Assembly: GCF_902833145.1 (NCBI RefSeq)
Contig: NZ_CADFEN010000014.1
Span: 1 to 64,000 of the forward strand
Length of the DNA: 64,000 nucleotides
Source of the DNA: Burkholderia sp. BCC0506
GTDB taxonomy: Bacteria; Pseudomonadota; Gammaproteobacteria; Burkholderiales; Burkholderiaceae
Reading direction: 5' to 3'
The position numbers were made by a program, and so were the translations under genes. The notes beneath the pieces were generated by a model. That model saw nothing but the letters and a program-made list of their open reading frames with translations, made no database searches and had not been told where the DNA came from. Below are positions 29,793 through 38,616 of this stretch, in pieces (positions within the stretch are counted from its first letter, which is position 1; every line of letters begins with the position of its first letter).

Positions 29793-31270
29793 GATCGGCC
29801 ATTGCTACGTGGCCGCGTCGATTTGGAGTCGCCGGCGGTGCATTGCTTCTTGCGTTGGGTGTATCAGTTTTAATATTGGTTTCGTCTGATGAGGCGACAG
29901 GAGCGCTGTTGAGCATGGGAACTCTGATGAAGCGGTTAGTCCTGGTTCCAGGGCTTGTGGCAATCATGGTATTTGCATTTGCAACTGTGATGGCGGGGCC
30001 GCGAGCAGTTGCGGCCTCATTGAACGAGAAGGCGGCTCCGGCCACCGGAGTTGGGGCGTCCAGACCATTCGTTGCTCAGGTCGTCGGGCTTGGCTGGATG
30101 AACCCGCTGCAGCGCAAGGATTACAGCACCGAGTGGCAGACATTATGGACGCTCGGCCTGGTAAAGCCGAATGTCAACGATGATATGGTTCGGGTTAATC
30201 CTAAAAAATATTCAACCTTGCAACCGATTGCTATCGTGGCCGATGGTCGCCGGGGGCGTGAATCATTTTCCGGATTCTATAAAAAGTATGTCAATGAATT
30301 GCTGATCCTTTTTAGGACGCGATATTTTACGAATGAGGACTATTTTTACACGGTTAGCGCGGATAGTCAGAAGAAGTGGCGGGAATTGGCTGGCATGCAT
30401 ATCGAGCTCGCCATCCCCTCGGGCCGACTCGATCCTGGGCTGGCGTCGGCACATTTGCGAGATCAGATTGTTAACTTCTTCGAAATAGGAAATCCGTCCG
30501 CCAAAAATTTATGGAGCCACGACACACCGCCGGATGTGCACGTGACATCGGGGCAGGGGAATGCCGGCTTCACGTCGCTGAACGCGGCACTCGACTATCT
30601 GGCCGCCCATCCCGACAAAAGTGCGTGGGTAATGAACTGGGATGCACCGAGCTTTCCGCCGAACGACGAACAGATCAACGAGAACATGGTGGTGCTGTTC
30701 CTTGCCGGCCCGGATCTGAAGACCGAGCGCGAGCCGCTGGCGTGGATCGGTAAAGCCGCTCGAAGCAACGTCAAGGATTTCGACGCAAAGCAAGGCGCGA
30801 GTCGCGCGGTGCAGGCATGGAAGTCGACGATCGATACGGCGGCGACTAATGCAGGCGTGCCGGTGTCGTCATTGAATTACATCGTGCACGACGCGGGCAA
30901 GGGCAGCGATGCTGCATCGACAAGAATTGCATCGCTGTCGCAGACGCTGACGGAAGTACTGCCGGAATACGATTTCCGTACGCAGACCTTCAATACGTCG
31001 GCACTGCTCGGTGACATGGGCGCCGGCGCGGCGCTGACCGATGTGGCGCTGGCGATCGGCCGAGCGAATCACCTCGGTGGAAATGTGCTCGTAGCCGGAA
31101 CGACGGACCCCGAGCATCCGACGGCAGTCGTCGTCGTCGCGCCGTCGAAGCTGACGCCGATCGACGCCGGCAAGGACTGGTTCCGCGCACGCGGTGAGAA
31201 CAACGCGTACTTGCCGTGGTGGGGGCGCCGTCACGACGCGCGCCCTGCGTCGCAAGGCTATTCGGAGTAA
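29789..31270 (+). CDS. tla3: Tla3-type T6SS lipase adaptor (DUF2875), first copy
   Basis: 493 aa starting at the ATG that overlaps the tle3 stop. Two N-terminal transmembrane segments (about 14-32 and 47-68), then a soluble domain with P-F-V-A-Q-V-V-G-L-x-W-x-N-P-L-Q and, later, G-G-N-V-L-V-A-G-T-T-D. This is the DUF2875 pattern, known in P. aeruginosa as Tla3, which binds Tle3 and the VgrG TTR domain for loading. The 5' half is markedly AT-richer than the 3' half, which is nearly identical to the second copy. Identification as Tla3 rests on domain pattern and neighbourhood. Confidence 0.75.
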   Translation: MRSAIATWPRRFGVAGGALLLALGVSVLILVSSDEATGALLSMGTLMKRLVLVPGLVAIMVFAFATVMAGPRAVAASLNEKAAPATGVGASRPFVAQVVGLGWMNPLQRKDYSTEWQTLWTLGLVKPNVNDDMVRVNPKKYSTLQPIAIVADGRRGRESFSGFYKKYVNELLILFRTRYFTNEDYFYTVSADSQKKWRELAGMHIELAIPSGRLDPGLASAHLRDQIVNFFEIGNPSAKNLWSHDTPPDVHVTSGQGNAGFTSLNAALDYLAAHPDKSAWVMNWDAPSFPPNDEQINENMVVLFLAGPDLKTEREPLAWIGKAARSNVKDFDAKQGASRAVQAWKSTIDTAATNAGVPVSSLNYIVHDAGKGSDAASTRIASLSQTLTEVLPEYDFRTQTFNTSALLGDMGAGAALTDVALAIGRANHLGGNVLVAGTTDPEHPTAVVVVAPSKLTPIDAGKDWFRARGENNAYLPWWGRRHDARPASQGYSE

Positions 31271-31279
31271 GGAGCACGC

Positions 31280-31543
31280 ATGCGCGGAATCATTCGAGTC
31301 GGCGACGCAACGAGCCACGGCGGTCAGGTCGTGACCGGCAGCGCGGTCAGCGAAGTGATGGGGCGGCCGGTCGCCCGGCTCGGCGATACGTGCATCTGTC
31401 CGATCGCGGGCCATCAGGCCTGCTTTATCGCCGAAGGCGATCCGCAGGTCATCGTCGACGGGAAACCGGCTGCATTCGATGGACACAAGACGTCGTGCGG
31501 TGCGACGCTGATTTCGAGTCTGGCGTCGTCCGGGCGGGAATGA
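31280..31543 (+). CDS. PAAR domain protein (T6SS spike cap)
   Basis: 87 aa, a complete single PAAR domain: G-D-x-T-S-H-G-G-x-V at the start, A-R-L-G-D-x-C-x-C-P, then D-G-K-P-A-A-F-D-G-H-K-T-S-C-G. The conserved Cys/His positions (H13, C38, C40, H45, H69, C73) would bind zinc. It sharpens the VgrG spike and can carry effectors. TAAGGAG lies 6 bases before the ATG, 9 bp after tla3. Confidence 0.93.
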   Translation: MRGIIRVGDATSHGGQVVTGSAVSEVMGRPVARLGDTCICPIAGHQACFIAEGDPQVIVDGKPAAFDGHKTSCGATLISSLASSGRE

Positions 31544-31589
31544 ATTGCCGGACCGGCGCTCGAAGTTGGCCGGTTCGATCGGGGTATTC

Positions 31590-32924
31590 ATGCACTGCTT
31601 CACTCTTGCCAGACGTATCGGGTGCGTCTCGATCGTGATGGCGACACTCTTGTCGAGCCCGCCATTGCGGGCTGAGACGCGCGCCGCATTGACGCAATCC
31701 GTCGAAGGTGCTTCTGTCGCGCCGTTTGTTGCCCAAGTTGTCGGACTTGAATGGCTCAATCCGCTGCAGCGTCGTGACTAGCCGACCGAGTGGCAATTGC
31801 TGTGGACGTTGGGCTTGGCTCCTGCGAACAAGAATGACGATATGGTGCGCGCCAACCCTAAAAAGTACTCTACCGTTCAAGCGATCTCAATCATCGCGGA
31901 TGGCAGCTCTGGACGTGAATCATTTGGTGGATTTTACGAGAAATATATCGACGAGTTGCTCGTATTGTTTCGTACTAGATATTTTACCGATTCCAACTAT
32001 TTCTATACCGTGAAACCTGGTGACAGAAGTAGATGGCGTGAGCTGGCTGGCGTGCATGTTGAACTGGCAATTTCTGGTCGTCTTGATCCCATCAAGGCAA
32101 AGGCATATTTGCGTGATCAAATAATCAGCACGTTCGAGATCGGAAATTCATCGGCAAAAGATCTGTGGAGCCACGACACACCGCCGGATGTGCACGTGAC
32201 ATCGGGGCAGGGGAGTGCCGGCTTCACGTCGTTGAACGCCGCGCTGGACTACCTGGCCGCGCATCCCGACAAAAGCGTGTGGGTGATGAACTGGGACGCG
32301 CCAAGCTTTCCGCCGCAGGACGAACAGATCAACGAGAACATGGTGGTGTTGTTCCTCGCCGGCCCGGATCTGACGACCGAGCGCGAACCGCTGGCCTGGA
32401 TCGGCAAGGCGGCGCAAGGCAGCGTTCAGGATTTCGACGCGAAGCAAGGCGAGGGCCGTGCGGTGCCGGCATGGAAGTCGACGATCGATGCAGCCGCAGC
32501 CAATGCGGGCGTCGCGGTCTCGTCGCTGAACTACGTTATCCACGATACGGGCAAGGGCAGCGCGGCCGCGTCGGCAAGGGCTGCGTCGCTTTCGCAGGGG
32601 CTCGCGGCAGCCGTGCCCGAAAGCGACCTCCGCGGCGGGACCTTCAACACGTCGGCACTGCTCGGTGACATGGGGGCCGGCGCGGCGCTGACCGATGTGG
32701 CGCTCGCGATCGGCCGCGCAAATCATCTCGGCGGCAACGTGCTTGTGGCGGGCACGACGGACACCGAACATCCGACGGCCGTGGTGGTGGTCGCACCGTC
32801 GAAGCTCACGCCGATCGATCCCGGCAAGGACTGGTTCCGCGCACGCGGGGAGAACAACGCGTACTTGCCGTGGTGGGGCCGCCGTCACGACGCGGGCCCG
32901 GCGTCGCAAGGCTACTCGGACTAG
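31590..32924 (+). pseudogene. Second tla3-like gene, interrupted by an in-frame TAG
   Basis: Frame +3 encodes a second DUF2875 protein from 31590 to 32924 (445 codons), broken only by TAG at 31779-31781. The first copy has TAC (Tyr) at the aligned codon: L-Q-R-K-D-Y-S-T-E-W versus L-Q-R-R-D-stop-P-T-E-W. Unlike copy one it starts with a signal peptide (cleavage near L-R-A) instead of two membrane helices. Downstream of the stop the frame is intact to the end, and its last 760 bp are almost identical to copy one. Either a recent pseudogene or a read-through/restart gene (TTG at 31797). Confidence 0.8.
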
Positions 32925-33270
32925 GGCGCGACGCCCGCGTTAAGCAATCTGTAACAATCAGCGGAATAGCGACAGGCCAATTCTTTCAAAATACTTTCCA
33001 TTTCTCTCCGTCGGCGTGTGCGGAGAATTCCGGATTCATGCTCCATCAACGCATATGTCCTTACATTGCCGGAAGCAGTATCGAGATGGCCGTCGTATAT
33101 ATTACAAAGCGTATGGAAATTGAAAGACTTGCCTGGCTTGACGCGCCGCACCGTCGCCATTTATTGTCCGTCTGCCGCCCGTGAGAGAGCACGGCGGCAA
33201 TCGCGGAAGCGCGCGTTGCGCGCACGACAACACACGTAGCAAAAAGCAGAAAAGGAAACGTGGTAGCCAC
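32925..33270. other. AT-richer gap between the T6SS island and the Ter operon
   Basis: 346 bp with lower G+C than its surroundings, presumably the right edge of the island plus the telA promoter. TTGACG at 33138 is a possible -35 box but its -10 (TTTATT) is weak. No gene is supported. Confidence 0.45.
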
Positions 33271-34359
33271 ATGAAGCCGCTATTCGACGACAACAAATCC
33301 GATGCGGTCAGCGCTCGTCCTTCCACCCCGTCTTCGTCACCCGTCGCCGTGCCAGCCGCCGTCGCCAACGCCGCCGCGCCGGCCGCGCAGCCGACGGAGC
33401 GCCTGATCACCGTCGACGAGATCGACCAGCTCGGCGCGACGCAGGGTGCGCGGATCGCCGCCTTTTCCCAGCAGATTCTCGCGAGCGTCCGCGCATCGGA
33501 CGCCGACCAGTTCGGCGACAAGCTCAACGAGCTGATCGCGACCGCGAAGGGGCTCGACCCGCGCGGCGCCGACAAGGGCGGGCTGCTCACGCAGGTCACG
33601 CGGCTGTTCCGCTCGACCAAGGAGAAGCTGCTGTCGCAATACGAGTCGGTGAGCAAGCGGATGGACACGCTCGTCGTCGAGCTCGAAAACCATGCGCAGC
33701 GCCAGAAGGCCGGCATCGACGAGCTCGAGCGCATGTACAACGACAACTACGCATTGCACCAGGCGCTCGCGCAGTCGAAGGCGCACGGCGAAACGGCGCT
33801 CGCGACGCTGCGCGCGCATCTCGCGGCCGGCCAGCAGCCGGCGGACGATGCGTTCGCGGCGCAGCGCCTGCTCGACGTGAAGCGCAAGGTCGACGCACTG
33901 GAAAGCAAGCTCGACGATCTCGACCGCGCGATGCTGATGTCGAAGCAGCTCGCGCCGCAGATCCGGATGGAGCAGGACCAGAAGCGCACGCTGACGTCGA
34001 AGTTCATGACGATCAAGACGGTGCTGATCCCCGCGTGGACCAACGCGTTCGCGCTCTATCTCGAGCAGCTCGGCACGAAGCGCGCGGCGGCGCTCGCGAA
34101 CGCGACGTACGACGCGGTCGACGAGGCGATCCGCGCGCAAGCCGACCTGAACCGCCAGAACGCGCAGGAAGTCGCGAAGCTCGGCCAGCGCCCGGTGATC
34201 TCGACCGACACGTTCGAATACGCGCAGCAGCAGCTGTTCGGCGCATTCGACGACATCACGCAGATCATTGCCGACGGCCGCCGCCAGCGCGAGCAGGACG
34301 CGCCGCGTCTGCGCCAGCTCGAACAGGACCTGATCACCCGATTCGCTCCGAAGAACTGA
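33271..34359 (+). CDS. telA: Toxic anion resistance protein, TelA family
   Basis: 362 aa, almost entirely helical with long coiled-coil stretches, and a low-complexity Ala/Pro/Ser N-terminus (about 10-45). TelA-family features: F-R-S-T-K-E-K-L-L-S-Q-Y-E-S-V near 115 and A-P-Q-I-R-M...K-F-M-T-I-K-T-V-L-I-P-A-W-T-N-A-F near 230-260. TelA proteins accompany Ter genes in tellurite, colicin and phage resistance loci; the mechanism is unknown. First gene of a five-gene run with short gaps. The start at 33271 (M-K-P-L-F-D) was chosen by similarity; AAAGGA is rather far upstream. Confidence 0.88.
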   Translation: MKPLFDDNKSDAVSARPSTPSSSPVAVPAAVANAAAPAAQPTERLITVDEIDQLGATQGARIAAFSQQILASVRASDADQFGDKLNELIATAKGLDPRGADKGGLLTQVTRLFRSTKEKLLSQYESVSKRMDTLVVELENHAQRQKAGIDELERMYNDNYALHQALAQSKAHGETALATLRAHLAAGQQPADDAFAAQRLLDVKRKVDALESKLDDLDRAMLMSKQLAPQIRMEQDQKRTLTSKFMTIKTVLIPAWTNAFALYLEQLGTKRAAALANATYDAVDEAIRAQADLNRQNAQEVAKLGQRPVISTDTFEYAQQQLFGAFDDITQIIADGRRQREQDAPRLRQLEQDLITRFAPKN

Positions 34360-34386
34360 CAACCAAGAAACCTGAGAGATCACCGC

Positions 34387-35127
34387 ATGATTACGCTTGA
34401 GAAACGCGCGGCGAAGGTCGCGATCGTCCTCGAAAAACGTCAGATCCTGAAGCCGCCGGTCGTACGTGTCGGCGCGGCGCTCGACATTTCGGGCTCCGCG
34501 AAGCCGCTGTACCAGTCGGGCGTGATCCAGGAGACGCACGACCGGATTCTCGGCATTGCACTGAAGTTCGACGACAACGGCGAAGTCGACACGTGGACCT
34601 TCACCGAAGGCTACGACCGCCTGCCGACCGCGACGCCGGACAACTACGGCTCGTACATTTCCGACCACGTGCTCAACGCGCGGATCGACAAGTGGGGCGG
34701 CACGCAGTACGCGCCGGTGATGAACGACATCGTCGATTTCTTCTTCCGTGCGCCGGAGCCGAAGCGCGAAGAAAAGCGCGGCTTCCTGAGCCGGCTGTTC
34801 GGCGCCGCGGACGACACGTCCGCGCCCGTGGTTTCGGCGCCCGTGAACGGCCATCTGCCCGCGTGGGTACTGTTCGTCACCGACGGGCAGAACCCGAAAA
34901 ACGACCGCAAGCGCGTGCGCGAGCTGCTGGCCGAATCGCAGCACTTCCCGCTGTACTGGTCGCTCGTCGGCGTCGGCGATCCGAGCGAATTCGACTTCCT
35001 CGCGGAAGTCGCGGACGAAATGCCGAACGTCGGCTTCCTGCATCTCGAATCGCTCGACCTGAGCGACGAACAGATCTACGAACACCTGATCACGCAGGAA
35101 TTCTGCGACTGGGTGCGCGCGAAGTAA
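34387..35127 (+). CDS. vWA domain protein of the Ter system (TerF/TerY-like)
   Basis: 246 aa. A von Willebrand A fold with the metal (MIDAS) motif D-I-S-G-S-A near residue 33, a Thr/Gly pair W-G-G-T-Q around 100, and V-T-D-G-Q-N near 165. The sequence matches the vWA module found at the end of TerF and in stand-alone Ter vWA proteins, which probably bind TerD-family partners. There is a variable hydrophilic loop between about 125 and 150. 27 bp after telA. Confidence 0.85.
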   Translation: MITLEKRAAKVAIVLEKRQILKPPVVRVGAALDISGSAKPLYQSGVIQETHDRILGIALKFDDNGEVDTWTFTEGYDRLPTATPDNYGSYISDHVLNARIDKWGGTQYAPVMNDIVDFFFRAPEPKREEKRGFLSRLFGAADDTSAPVVSAPVNGHLPAWVLFVTDGQNPKNDRKRVRELLAESQHFPLYWSLVGVGDPSEFDFLAEVADEMPNVGFLHLESLDLSDEQIYEHLITQEFCDWVRAK

Positions 35128-35170
35128 GCGCGACCCGCCTGCCCCTTTTTCTGAACTCGATTACCCCATC

Positions 35171-36187
35171 ATGTTGAAAGACTTCAAGATTCCGTTGTCG
35201 CTCACGGCGCTCGCGCTGATCGCGGCTTATCTCCTCGGCGGCGTGAAGGACATGCTGATCGTCGCGGTCCTGTGCGTGCTCGAAATATCGCTGTCGCTCG
35301 ACAACGCGGTCGTCAACGCATCGGTGCTGAAGAACTGGTCGGAGAAGTGGCGCAACCGCTTCATGGTGTTCGGCCTGCCGGTCGCCGTATTCGGCATGCG
35401 GCTCGTGTTCCCGCTGCTGATCGTCGCGGTGATCGGCCACATCGGGCTGTGGGACGCGCTGACGCTCGCGATCGAATCGCCGGACAAGTACGCGGCGGTG
35501 CTGACGTCCGCGCATCACGAAGTGTCGGCGTTCGGCGGCGCGTTCCTGCTGATGGTGTTCTTCAAGTTCATGCTCGACACCGAGAAGGACGAGCACTGGA
35601 TCGGCTTCCTCGAAGGCCCGATGCGCCATCTCGGCCGCATCACCGCGCTGGAAGTGGCGCTGACGCTCGCGATCGTGATCGTCGCGTCGTTCTACGTACC
35701 GGCAACGGAGCAGGTCAGCTTCCTGCTCGCGGGCGCGTTCGGCGTGATCGGCTTCGTGATCGCGCACGGCGTGGGCGACCTGGTCGGCGGCGAGGACACG
35801 GGCACGCGCGTGGTGCGCGAAGGCGTCGCGGGTTTCATGTATCTGGAAGTGCTGGATTCGTCGTTCAGCTTCGACGGCGTGATCGGCGCGTTCGCGCTGT
35901 CGAACAACATCTTCCTGATCGCACTCGGCCTGGGCGTCGGCGCGGCCTACATCCGGGAGATGACGCTCGTGCTGCTGAAGAAGGGCACGCTCGCGCAGTA
36001 CCGGTTTCTCGAGCACGGCGCGTTCTGGGCGATCGGCGCGCTCGCGACGATCATGTTCCTGGGCGTGAAGTTCGAGGTGCCCGAGGTCGTCACGGGCCTG
36101 ATCGGCGCGGCGATGATCGCCGCGGCCGTGTGGTCGTCGATCGTCGTGCAGCGCAAGGAAGACCGCGCTGCGGTGGCGGGCAAATAA
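35171..36187 (+). CDS. TerC-like integral membrane protein (DUF475)
   Basis: 338 aa with about nine transmembrane helices. Contains the TerC-superfamily acidic membrane motifs: E-I-S-L-S-L-D-N-A-V-V-N in the second helix and D-S-S-F-S-F-D-G-V-I-G-A-F-A-L in a later one, which suggest divalent cation handling. The overall length and the second motif fit DUF475 rather than the classical TerC. TerC proteins organise Ter complexes at the membrane and are linked to metal efflux. 43 bp after the vWA gene. Confidence 0.88.
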   Translation: MLKDFKIPLSLTALALIAAYLLGGVKDMLIVAVLCVLEISLSLDNAVVNASVLKNWSEKWRNRFMVFGLPVAVFGMRLVFPLLIVAVIGHIGLWDALTLAIESPDKYAAVLTSAHHEVSAFGGAFLLMVFFKFMLDTEKDEHWIGFLEGPMRHLGRITALEVALTLAIVIVASFYVPATEQVSFLLAGAFGVIGFVIAHGVGDLVGGEDTGTRVVREGVAGFMYLEVLDSSFSFDGVIGAFALSNNIFLIALGLGVGAAYIREMTLVLLKKGTLAQYRFLEHGAFWAIGALATIMFLGVKFEVPEVVTGLIGAAMIAAAVWSSIVVQRKEDRAAVAGK

Positions 36188-36275
36188 GCCGCGTCGAAAC
36201 CCATCCACGAGGGGCCGCCGCGTGCGGCCCGGCATCGCCGCCGGCGCAACGGCGGTTCCAGCAGAAGAGGTTCAG

Positions 36276-36932
36276 ATGATCAATTTGTCGAAAGGCGGTC
36301 GCGTCAATCTGTCGAAGGAAGCGCCCGGCACGCAGAAATTCCGCATCGGTCTCGGTTGGGACGCGAACGCGACGGACACGGGCACGGATTTCGATCTCGA
36401 CGTGTCGGTGTTCCTGTGCAAGTACGACGCACAGAGCAATCCGAAGCTGATCTCGGATCAGCACTTCGTGTTCTACAACAGCGAAGTGCGCACGATGGAC
36501 CGCAAGGAAACCTTCAATCAGCCGGGCGACGATTTTCCGAAGCGCGGGATGCCTTCGTCGAAGTGCCTGGGCGTCGTGCACAGCGGCGACAACCGCACGG
36601 GCAGCGGCGACGGCGACGATGAAGTGATCTTCATCGACATGACGAAGCTCGCGGCCGACGTCGAGGAAATCTCGATCGTCGTGACGATCGACCAGGCCGA
36701 AGCGCGCCGCCAGAATTTCGGGCAGGTTCGCCACAGCTACATCCAGATCGCCGACGAGGTGTCGGGGGCGGTGATCGCGAAGTACGCGCTCGAGGAAGAC
36801 TTCTCGATGGAGACGTCGGTGCAGGTCGGCAGCTTCTATCGCCGCGACGGCCACTTCATGTTCAAGGCGGTCGGCGCGGGCTACAACCGTGGCCTCGGCG
36901 ATTTCGTCCGCGCGTACGGCGGCGCGGTCTGA
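36276..36932 (+). CDS. terD: TerD family protein
   Basis: 218 aa, one TerD domain. Calcium-binding acidic motifs are clear: T-D-F-D-L-D-V-S near the N-terminus and G-D-N-R-T-G-S-G-D-G-D-D-E in the centre. M-I-N-L-S-K-G-G-R-V-N-L-S-K at the start is typical. TerD-like proteins are cytosolic calcium-binding proteins of Ter stress systems. AGAAGAGG lies about 6 bases before the ATG; a longer open frame upstream was rejected. Slightly longer than E. coli TerD (192 aa) at the C-terminus. Confidence 0.93.
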   Translation: MINLSKGGRVNLSKEAPGTQKFRIGLGWDANATDTGTDFDLDVSVFLCKYDAQSNPKLISDQHFVFYNSEVRTMDRKETFNQPGDDFPKRGMPSSKCLGVVHSGDNRTGSGDGDDEVIFIDMTKLAADVEEISIVVTIDQAEARRQNFGQVRHSYIQIADEVSGAVIAKYALEEDFSMETSVQVGSFYRRDGHFMFKAVGAGYNRGLGDFVRAYGGAV

Positions 36933-36983
36933 CTGGCGGCAGCCCGGCATGCGGAACCCCGCCGCGCCGGGCAGGAAGCAGCG

Positions 36984-37850
36984 ATGACGAATCCGTCCGA
37001 CGAGCCGAAGCGGCTCGAGTTCGATACGACGCCCGAGCGCACGCCCGGGCGTCTTGCGTTCGACGCGCCGGCCGCGGCCGGCGTGCCCGGTGCGCCGGCG
37101 CGGCCGGCTCCGCGGGCGCTCGATCTCGGGCCGGCGCCCGCGTCGGCTCAAGCCGCGCGTACGGCGCCGGCCGACGCGGTCGGTCGCGCGTTGTTCGGCG
37201 AATCGAACCATCCGCAGCTCGAAGCGTGCTTCCGCGCCGCACAGGCCAGTTTTCCGAATCTCTATCCCGACTACGCGCCGCGCATCGAGCGGCATATCCG
37301 GCAACTGGTGCCGCTGAAGCTCGCGACGGTCGCGACGATCGGCGACGGCGCGCTGGAGACGGCCGGCAACCTCGTCGAAGCGGTCGCGGCGACGACGCGC
37401 GAATTCAACGAACTCGGCGCGGCCGACATGATGGCCGGGATGCTCGCGCAGGCGACGCGCAAGGCCGGCCTGTTCGAACGCTGGTTCGGCGGCGCCTCCG
37501 GCGAGGTCGACTATCGCGCGGCGCTCGGCGCGCTGAAGCAGTCGCTCGGTTTCTTCCCGCGCCGCACCGAGGAACTGGCCGCGAAGGTTCGCGATGCGGA
37601 GGAAAACCTCGTGGTCGTGCTCGCCGCGTTGAGCGCGGTGTCGGACGTCGTGCGCGCGCCGGACGATGCGGGCGTCGAGCGCACGCTGTTCGACCGTCGC
37701 AACATCGTCGGGCAGGCCGTCCAGCAGATCCGGATGCAGCCGGCGCAACTGCGCGGGCTCGACGAGCGCGTGACCGACCTGCTGTCGCGCGCCGATCACC
37801 TGATGAACGTCGTGCTGCCGGCGGCGCTGGCCGCGCGGCCGCCGCGCTGA
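36984..37850 (+). CDS. Helical protein of the Ter operon, possibly a divergent TelA relative
   Basis: 288 aa. The first 65 residues are Pro/Ala-rich and probably disordered; the rest is alpha-helical with no membrane segment. Two stretches resemble TelA: G-L-F-E-R-W-F-G followed by a long helix (about 155-190), and Q-I-R-M-Q...L-M-N-V-V-L-P-A-A-L near the end (about 250-283), which parallels Q-I-R-M-E...V-L-I-P-A-W in the neighbouring TelA. The similarity is faint and no catalytic motif is visible. 51 bp after terD, so in the same operon. Confidence 0.75.
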   Translation: MTNPSDEPKRLEFDTTPERTPGRLAFDAPAAAGVPGAPARPAPRALDLGPAPASAQAARTAPADAVGRALFGESNHPQLEACFRAAQASFPNLYPDYAPRIERHIRQLVPLKLATVATIGDGALETAGNLVEAVAATTREFNELGAADMMAGMLAQATRKAGLFERWFGGASGEVDYRAALGALKQSLGFFPRRTEELAAKVRDAEENLVVVLAALSAVSDVVRAPDDAGVERTLFDRRNIVGQAVQQIRMQPAQLRGLDERVTDLLSRADHLMNVVLPAALAARPPR

Positions 37851-37973
37851 GCGAACGATCCGGCCGCACGCGCTTCGGTGCGCGCGCTGTCGCGTCAGGC
37901 GACACGGTTTCGCGCGGGTGGGCGCGAGTCTGCTATCTTCCCGGGCATCTCATCGCTTTCCCGCCGATTCTCC

Positions 37974-38594
37974 ATGACCGACCGCATCGTCGCCGCCTTC
38001 GATTTCGACGGCACCATCACGACCACCGACAGCTTTCGCCACTTCGTCCGCCAGACGGTCGGCACGCCGCGTTTCGCGTGGGCCGGGCTGCGCGCGCTGC
38101 CGTGGATCGTCGCGATGAAGGCCGGGGTGCTGTCGCGCGGCGACGCGAAGGCGAAGTTCGCGTCGTTCGCGTTCGGACCGATTCGTGAAGACGCGCTCGA
38201 CGCGCACGCGCGCCGGTTCGTCGACGGTTATCTGCCGAGCCTCGTGCGTCCGGAAATGCTCGAGCGCATTCGCGAGCACCGCGCGCGCGGGCACGAAGTC
38301 GTGCTGGTCAGCGCGTCGCCGTCGCTGTATCTGGAGAAGTGGGCGAAGACGGCCGGCTTCGACGCGGTGCTCGCGACGCGGCTCGCATTCGAGCGCGGCG
38401 TCTTCGCCGGGCGGCTCGACGGCGAGAACTGCTGGGGGCCGCAGAAGGTCGTGCGGCTGCGCGGATGGTGGGGCGACCGGCCGCCGAAGCAGTTGTTCGC
38501 ATACGGCGACAGCCGCGGCGACAAGGAAATGGCCGAACTCGCGAACTGGGCGTGGATTCGCGGGCAGGGGCCGATGCCGCCGATCGACGCCTGA
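37974..38594 (+). CDS. HAD-IB family phosphatase
   Basis: 206 aa. HAD motifs in order: D-F-D-G-T at residues 9-13 (nucleophile Asp9), S-A-S-P-S about residue 103, Lys at about 148-160, and Y-G-D-S-R-G-D-K-E-M near 180. The subfamily IB cap between motifs I and II fits phosphoserine phosphatase-like or PlsC-associated phosphatases; the substrate is unknown. The start at 37974 (M-T-D-R-I-V) is favoured over an upstream ATG that lacks similarity. Separate from the Ter operon by 123 bp. Confidence 0.88.
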   Translation: MTDRIVAAFDFDGTITTTDSFRHFVRQTVGTPRFAWAGLRALPWIVAMKAGVLSRGDAKAKFASFAFGPIREDALDAHARRFVDGYLPSLVRPEMLERIREHRARGHEVVLVSASPSLYLEKWAKTAGFDAVLATRLAFERGVFAGRLDGENCWGPQKVVRLRGWWGDRPPKQLFAYGDSRGDKEMAELANWAWIRGQGPMPPIDA

Positions 38595-38616
38595 TGACGC
38601 TCTCGCGCCGCCGGCG

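Noticed and set aside
33138-33165. telA promoter
   Set aside because: TTGACG is good but the -10 (TTTATT) with a 16-bp spacer is weak; listed only as part of the gap.
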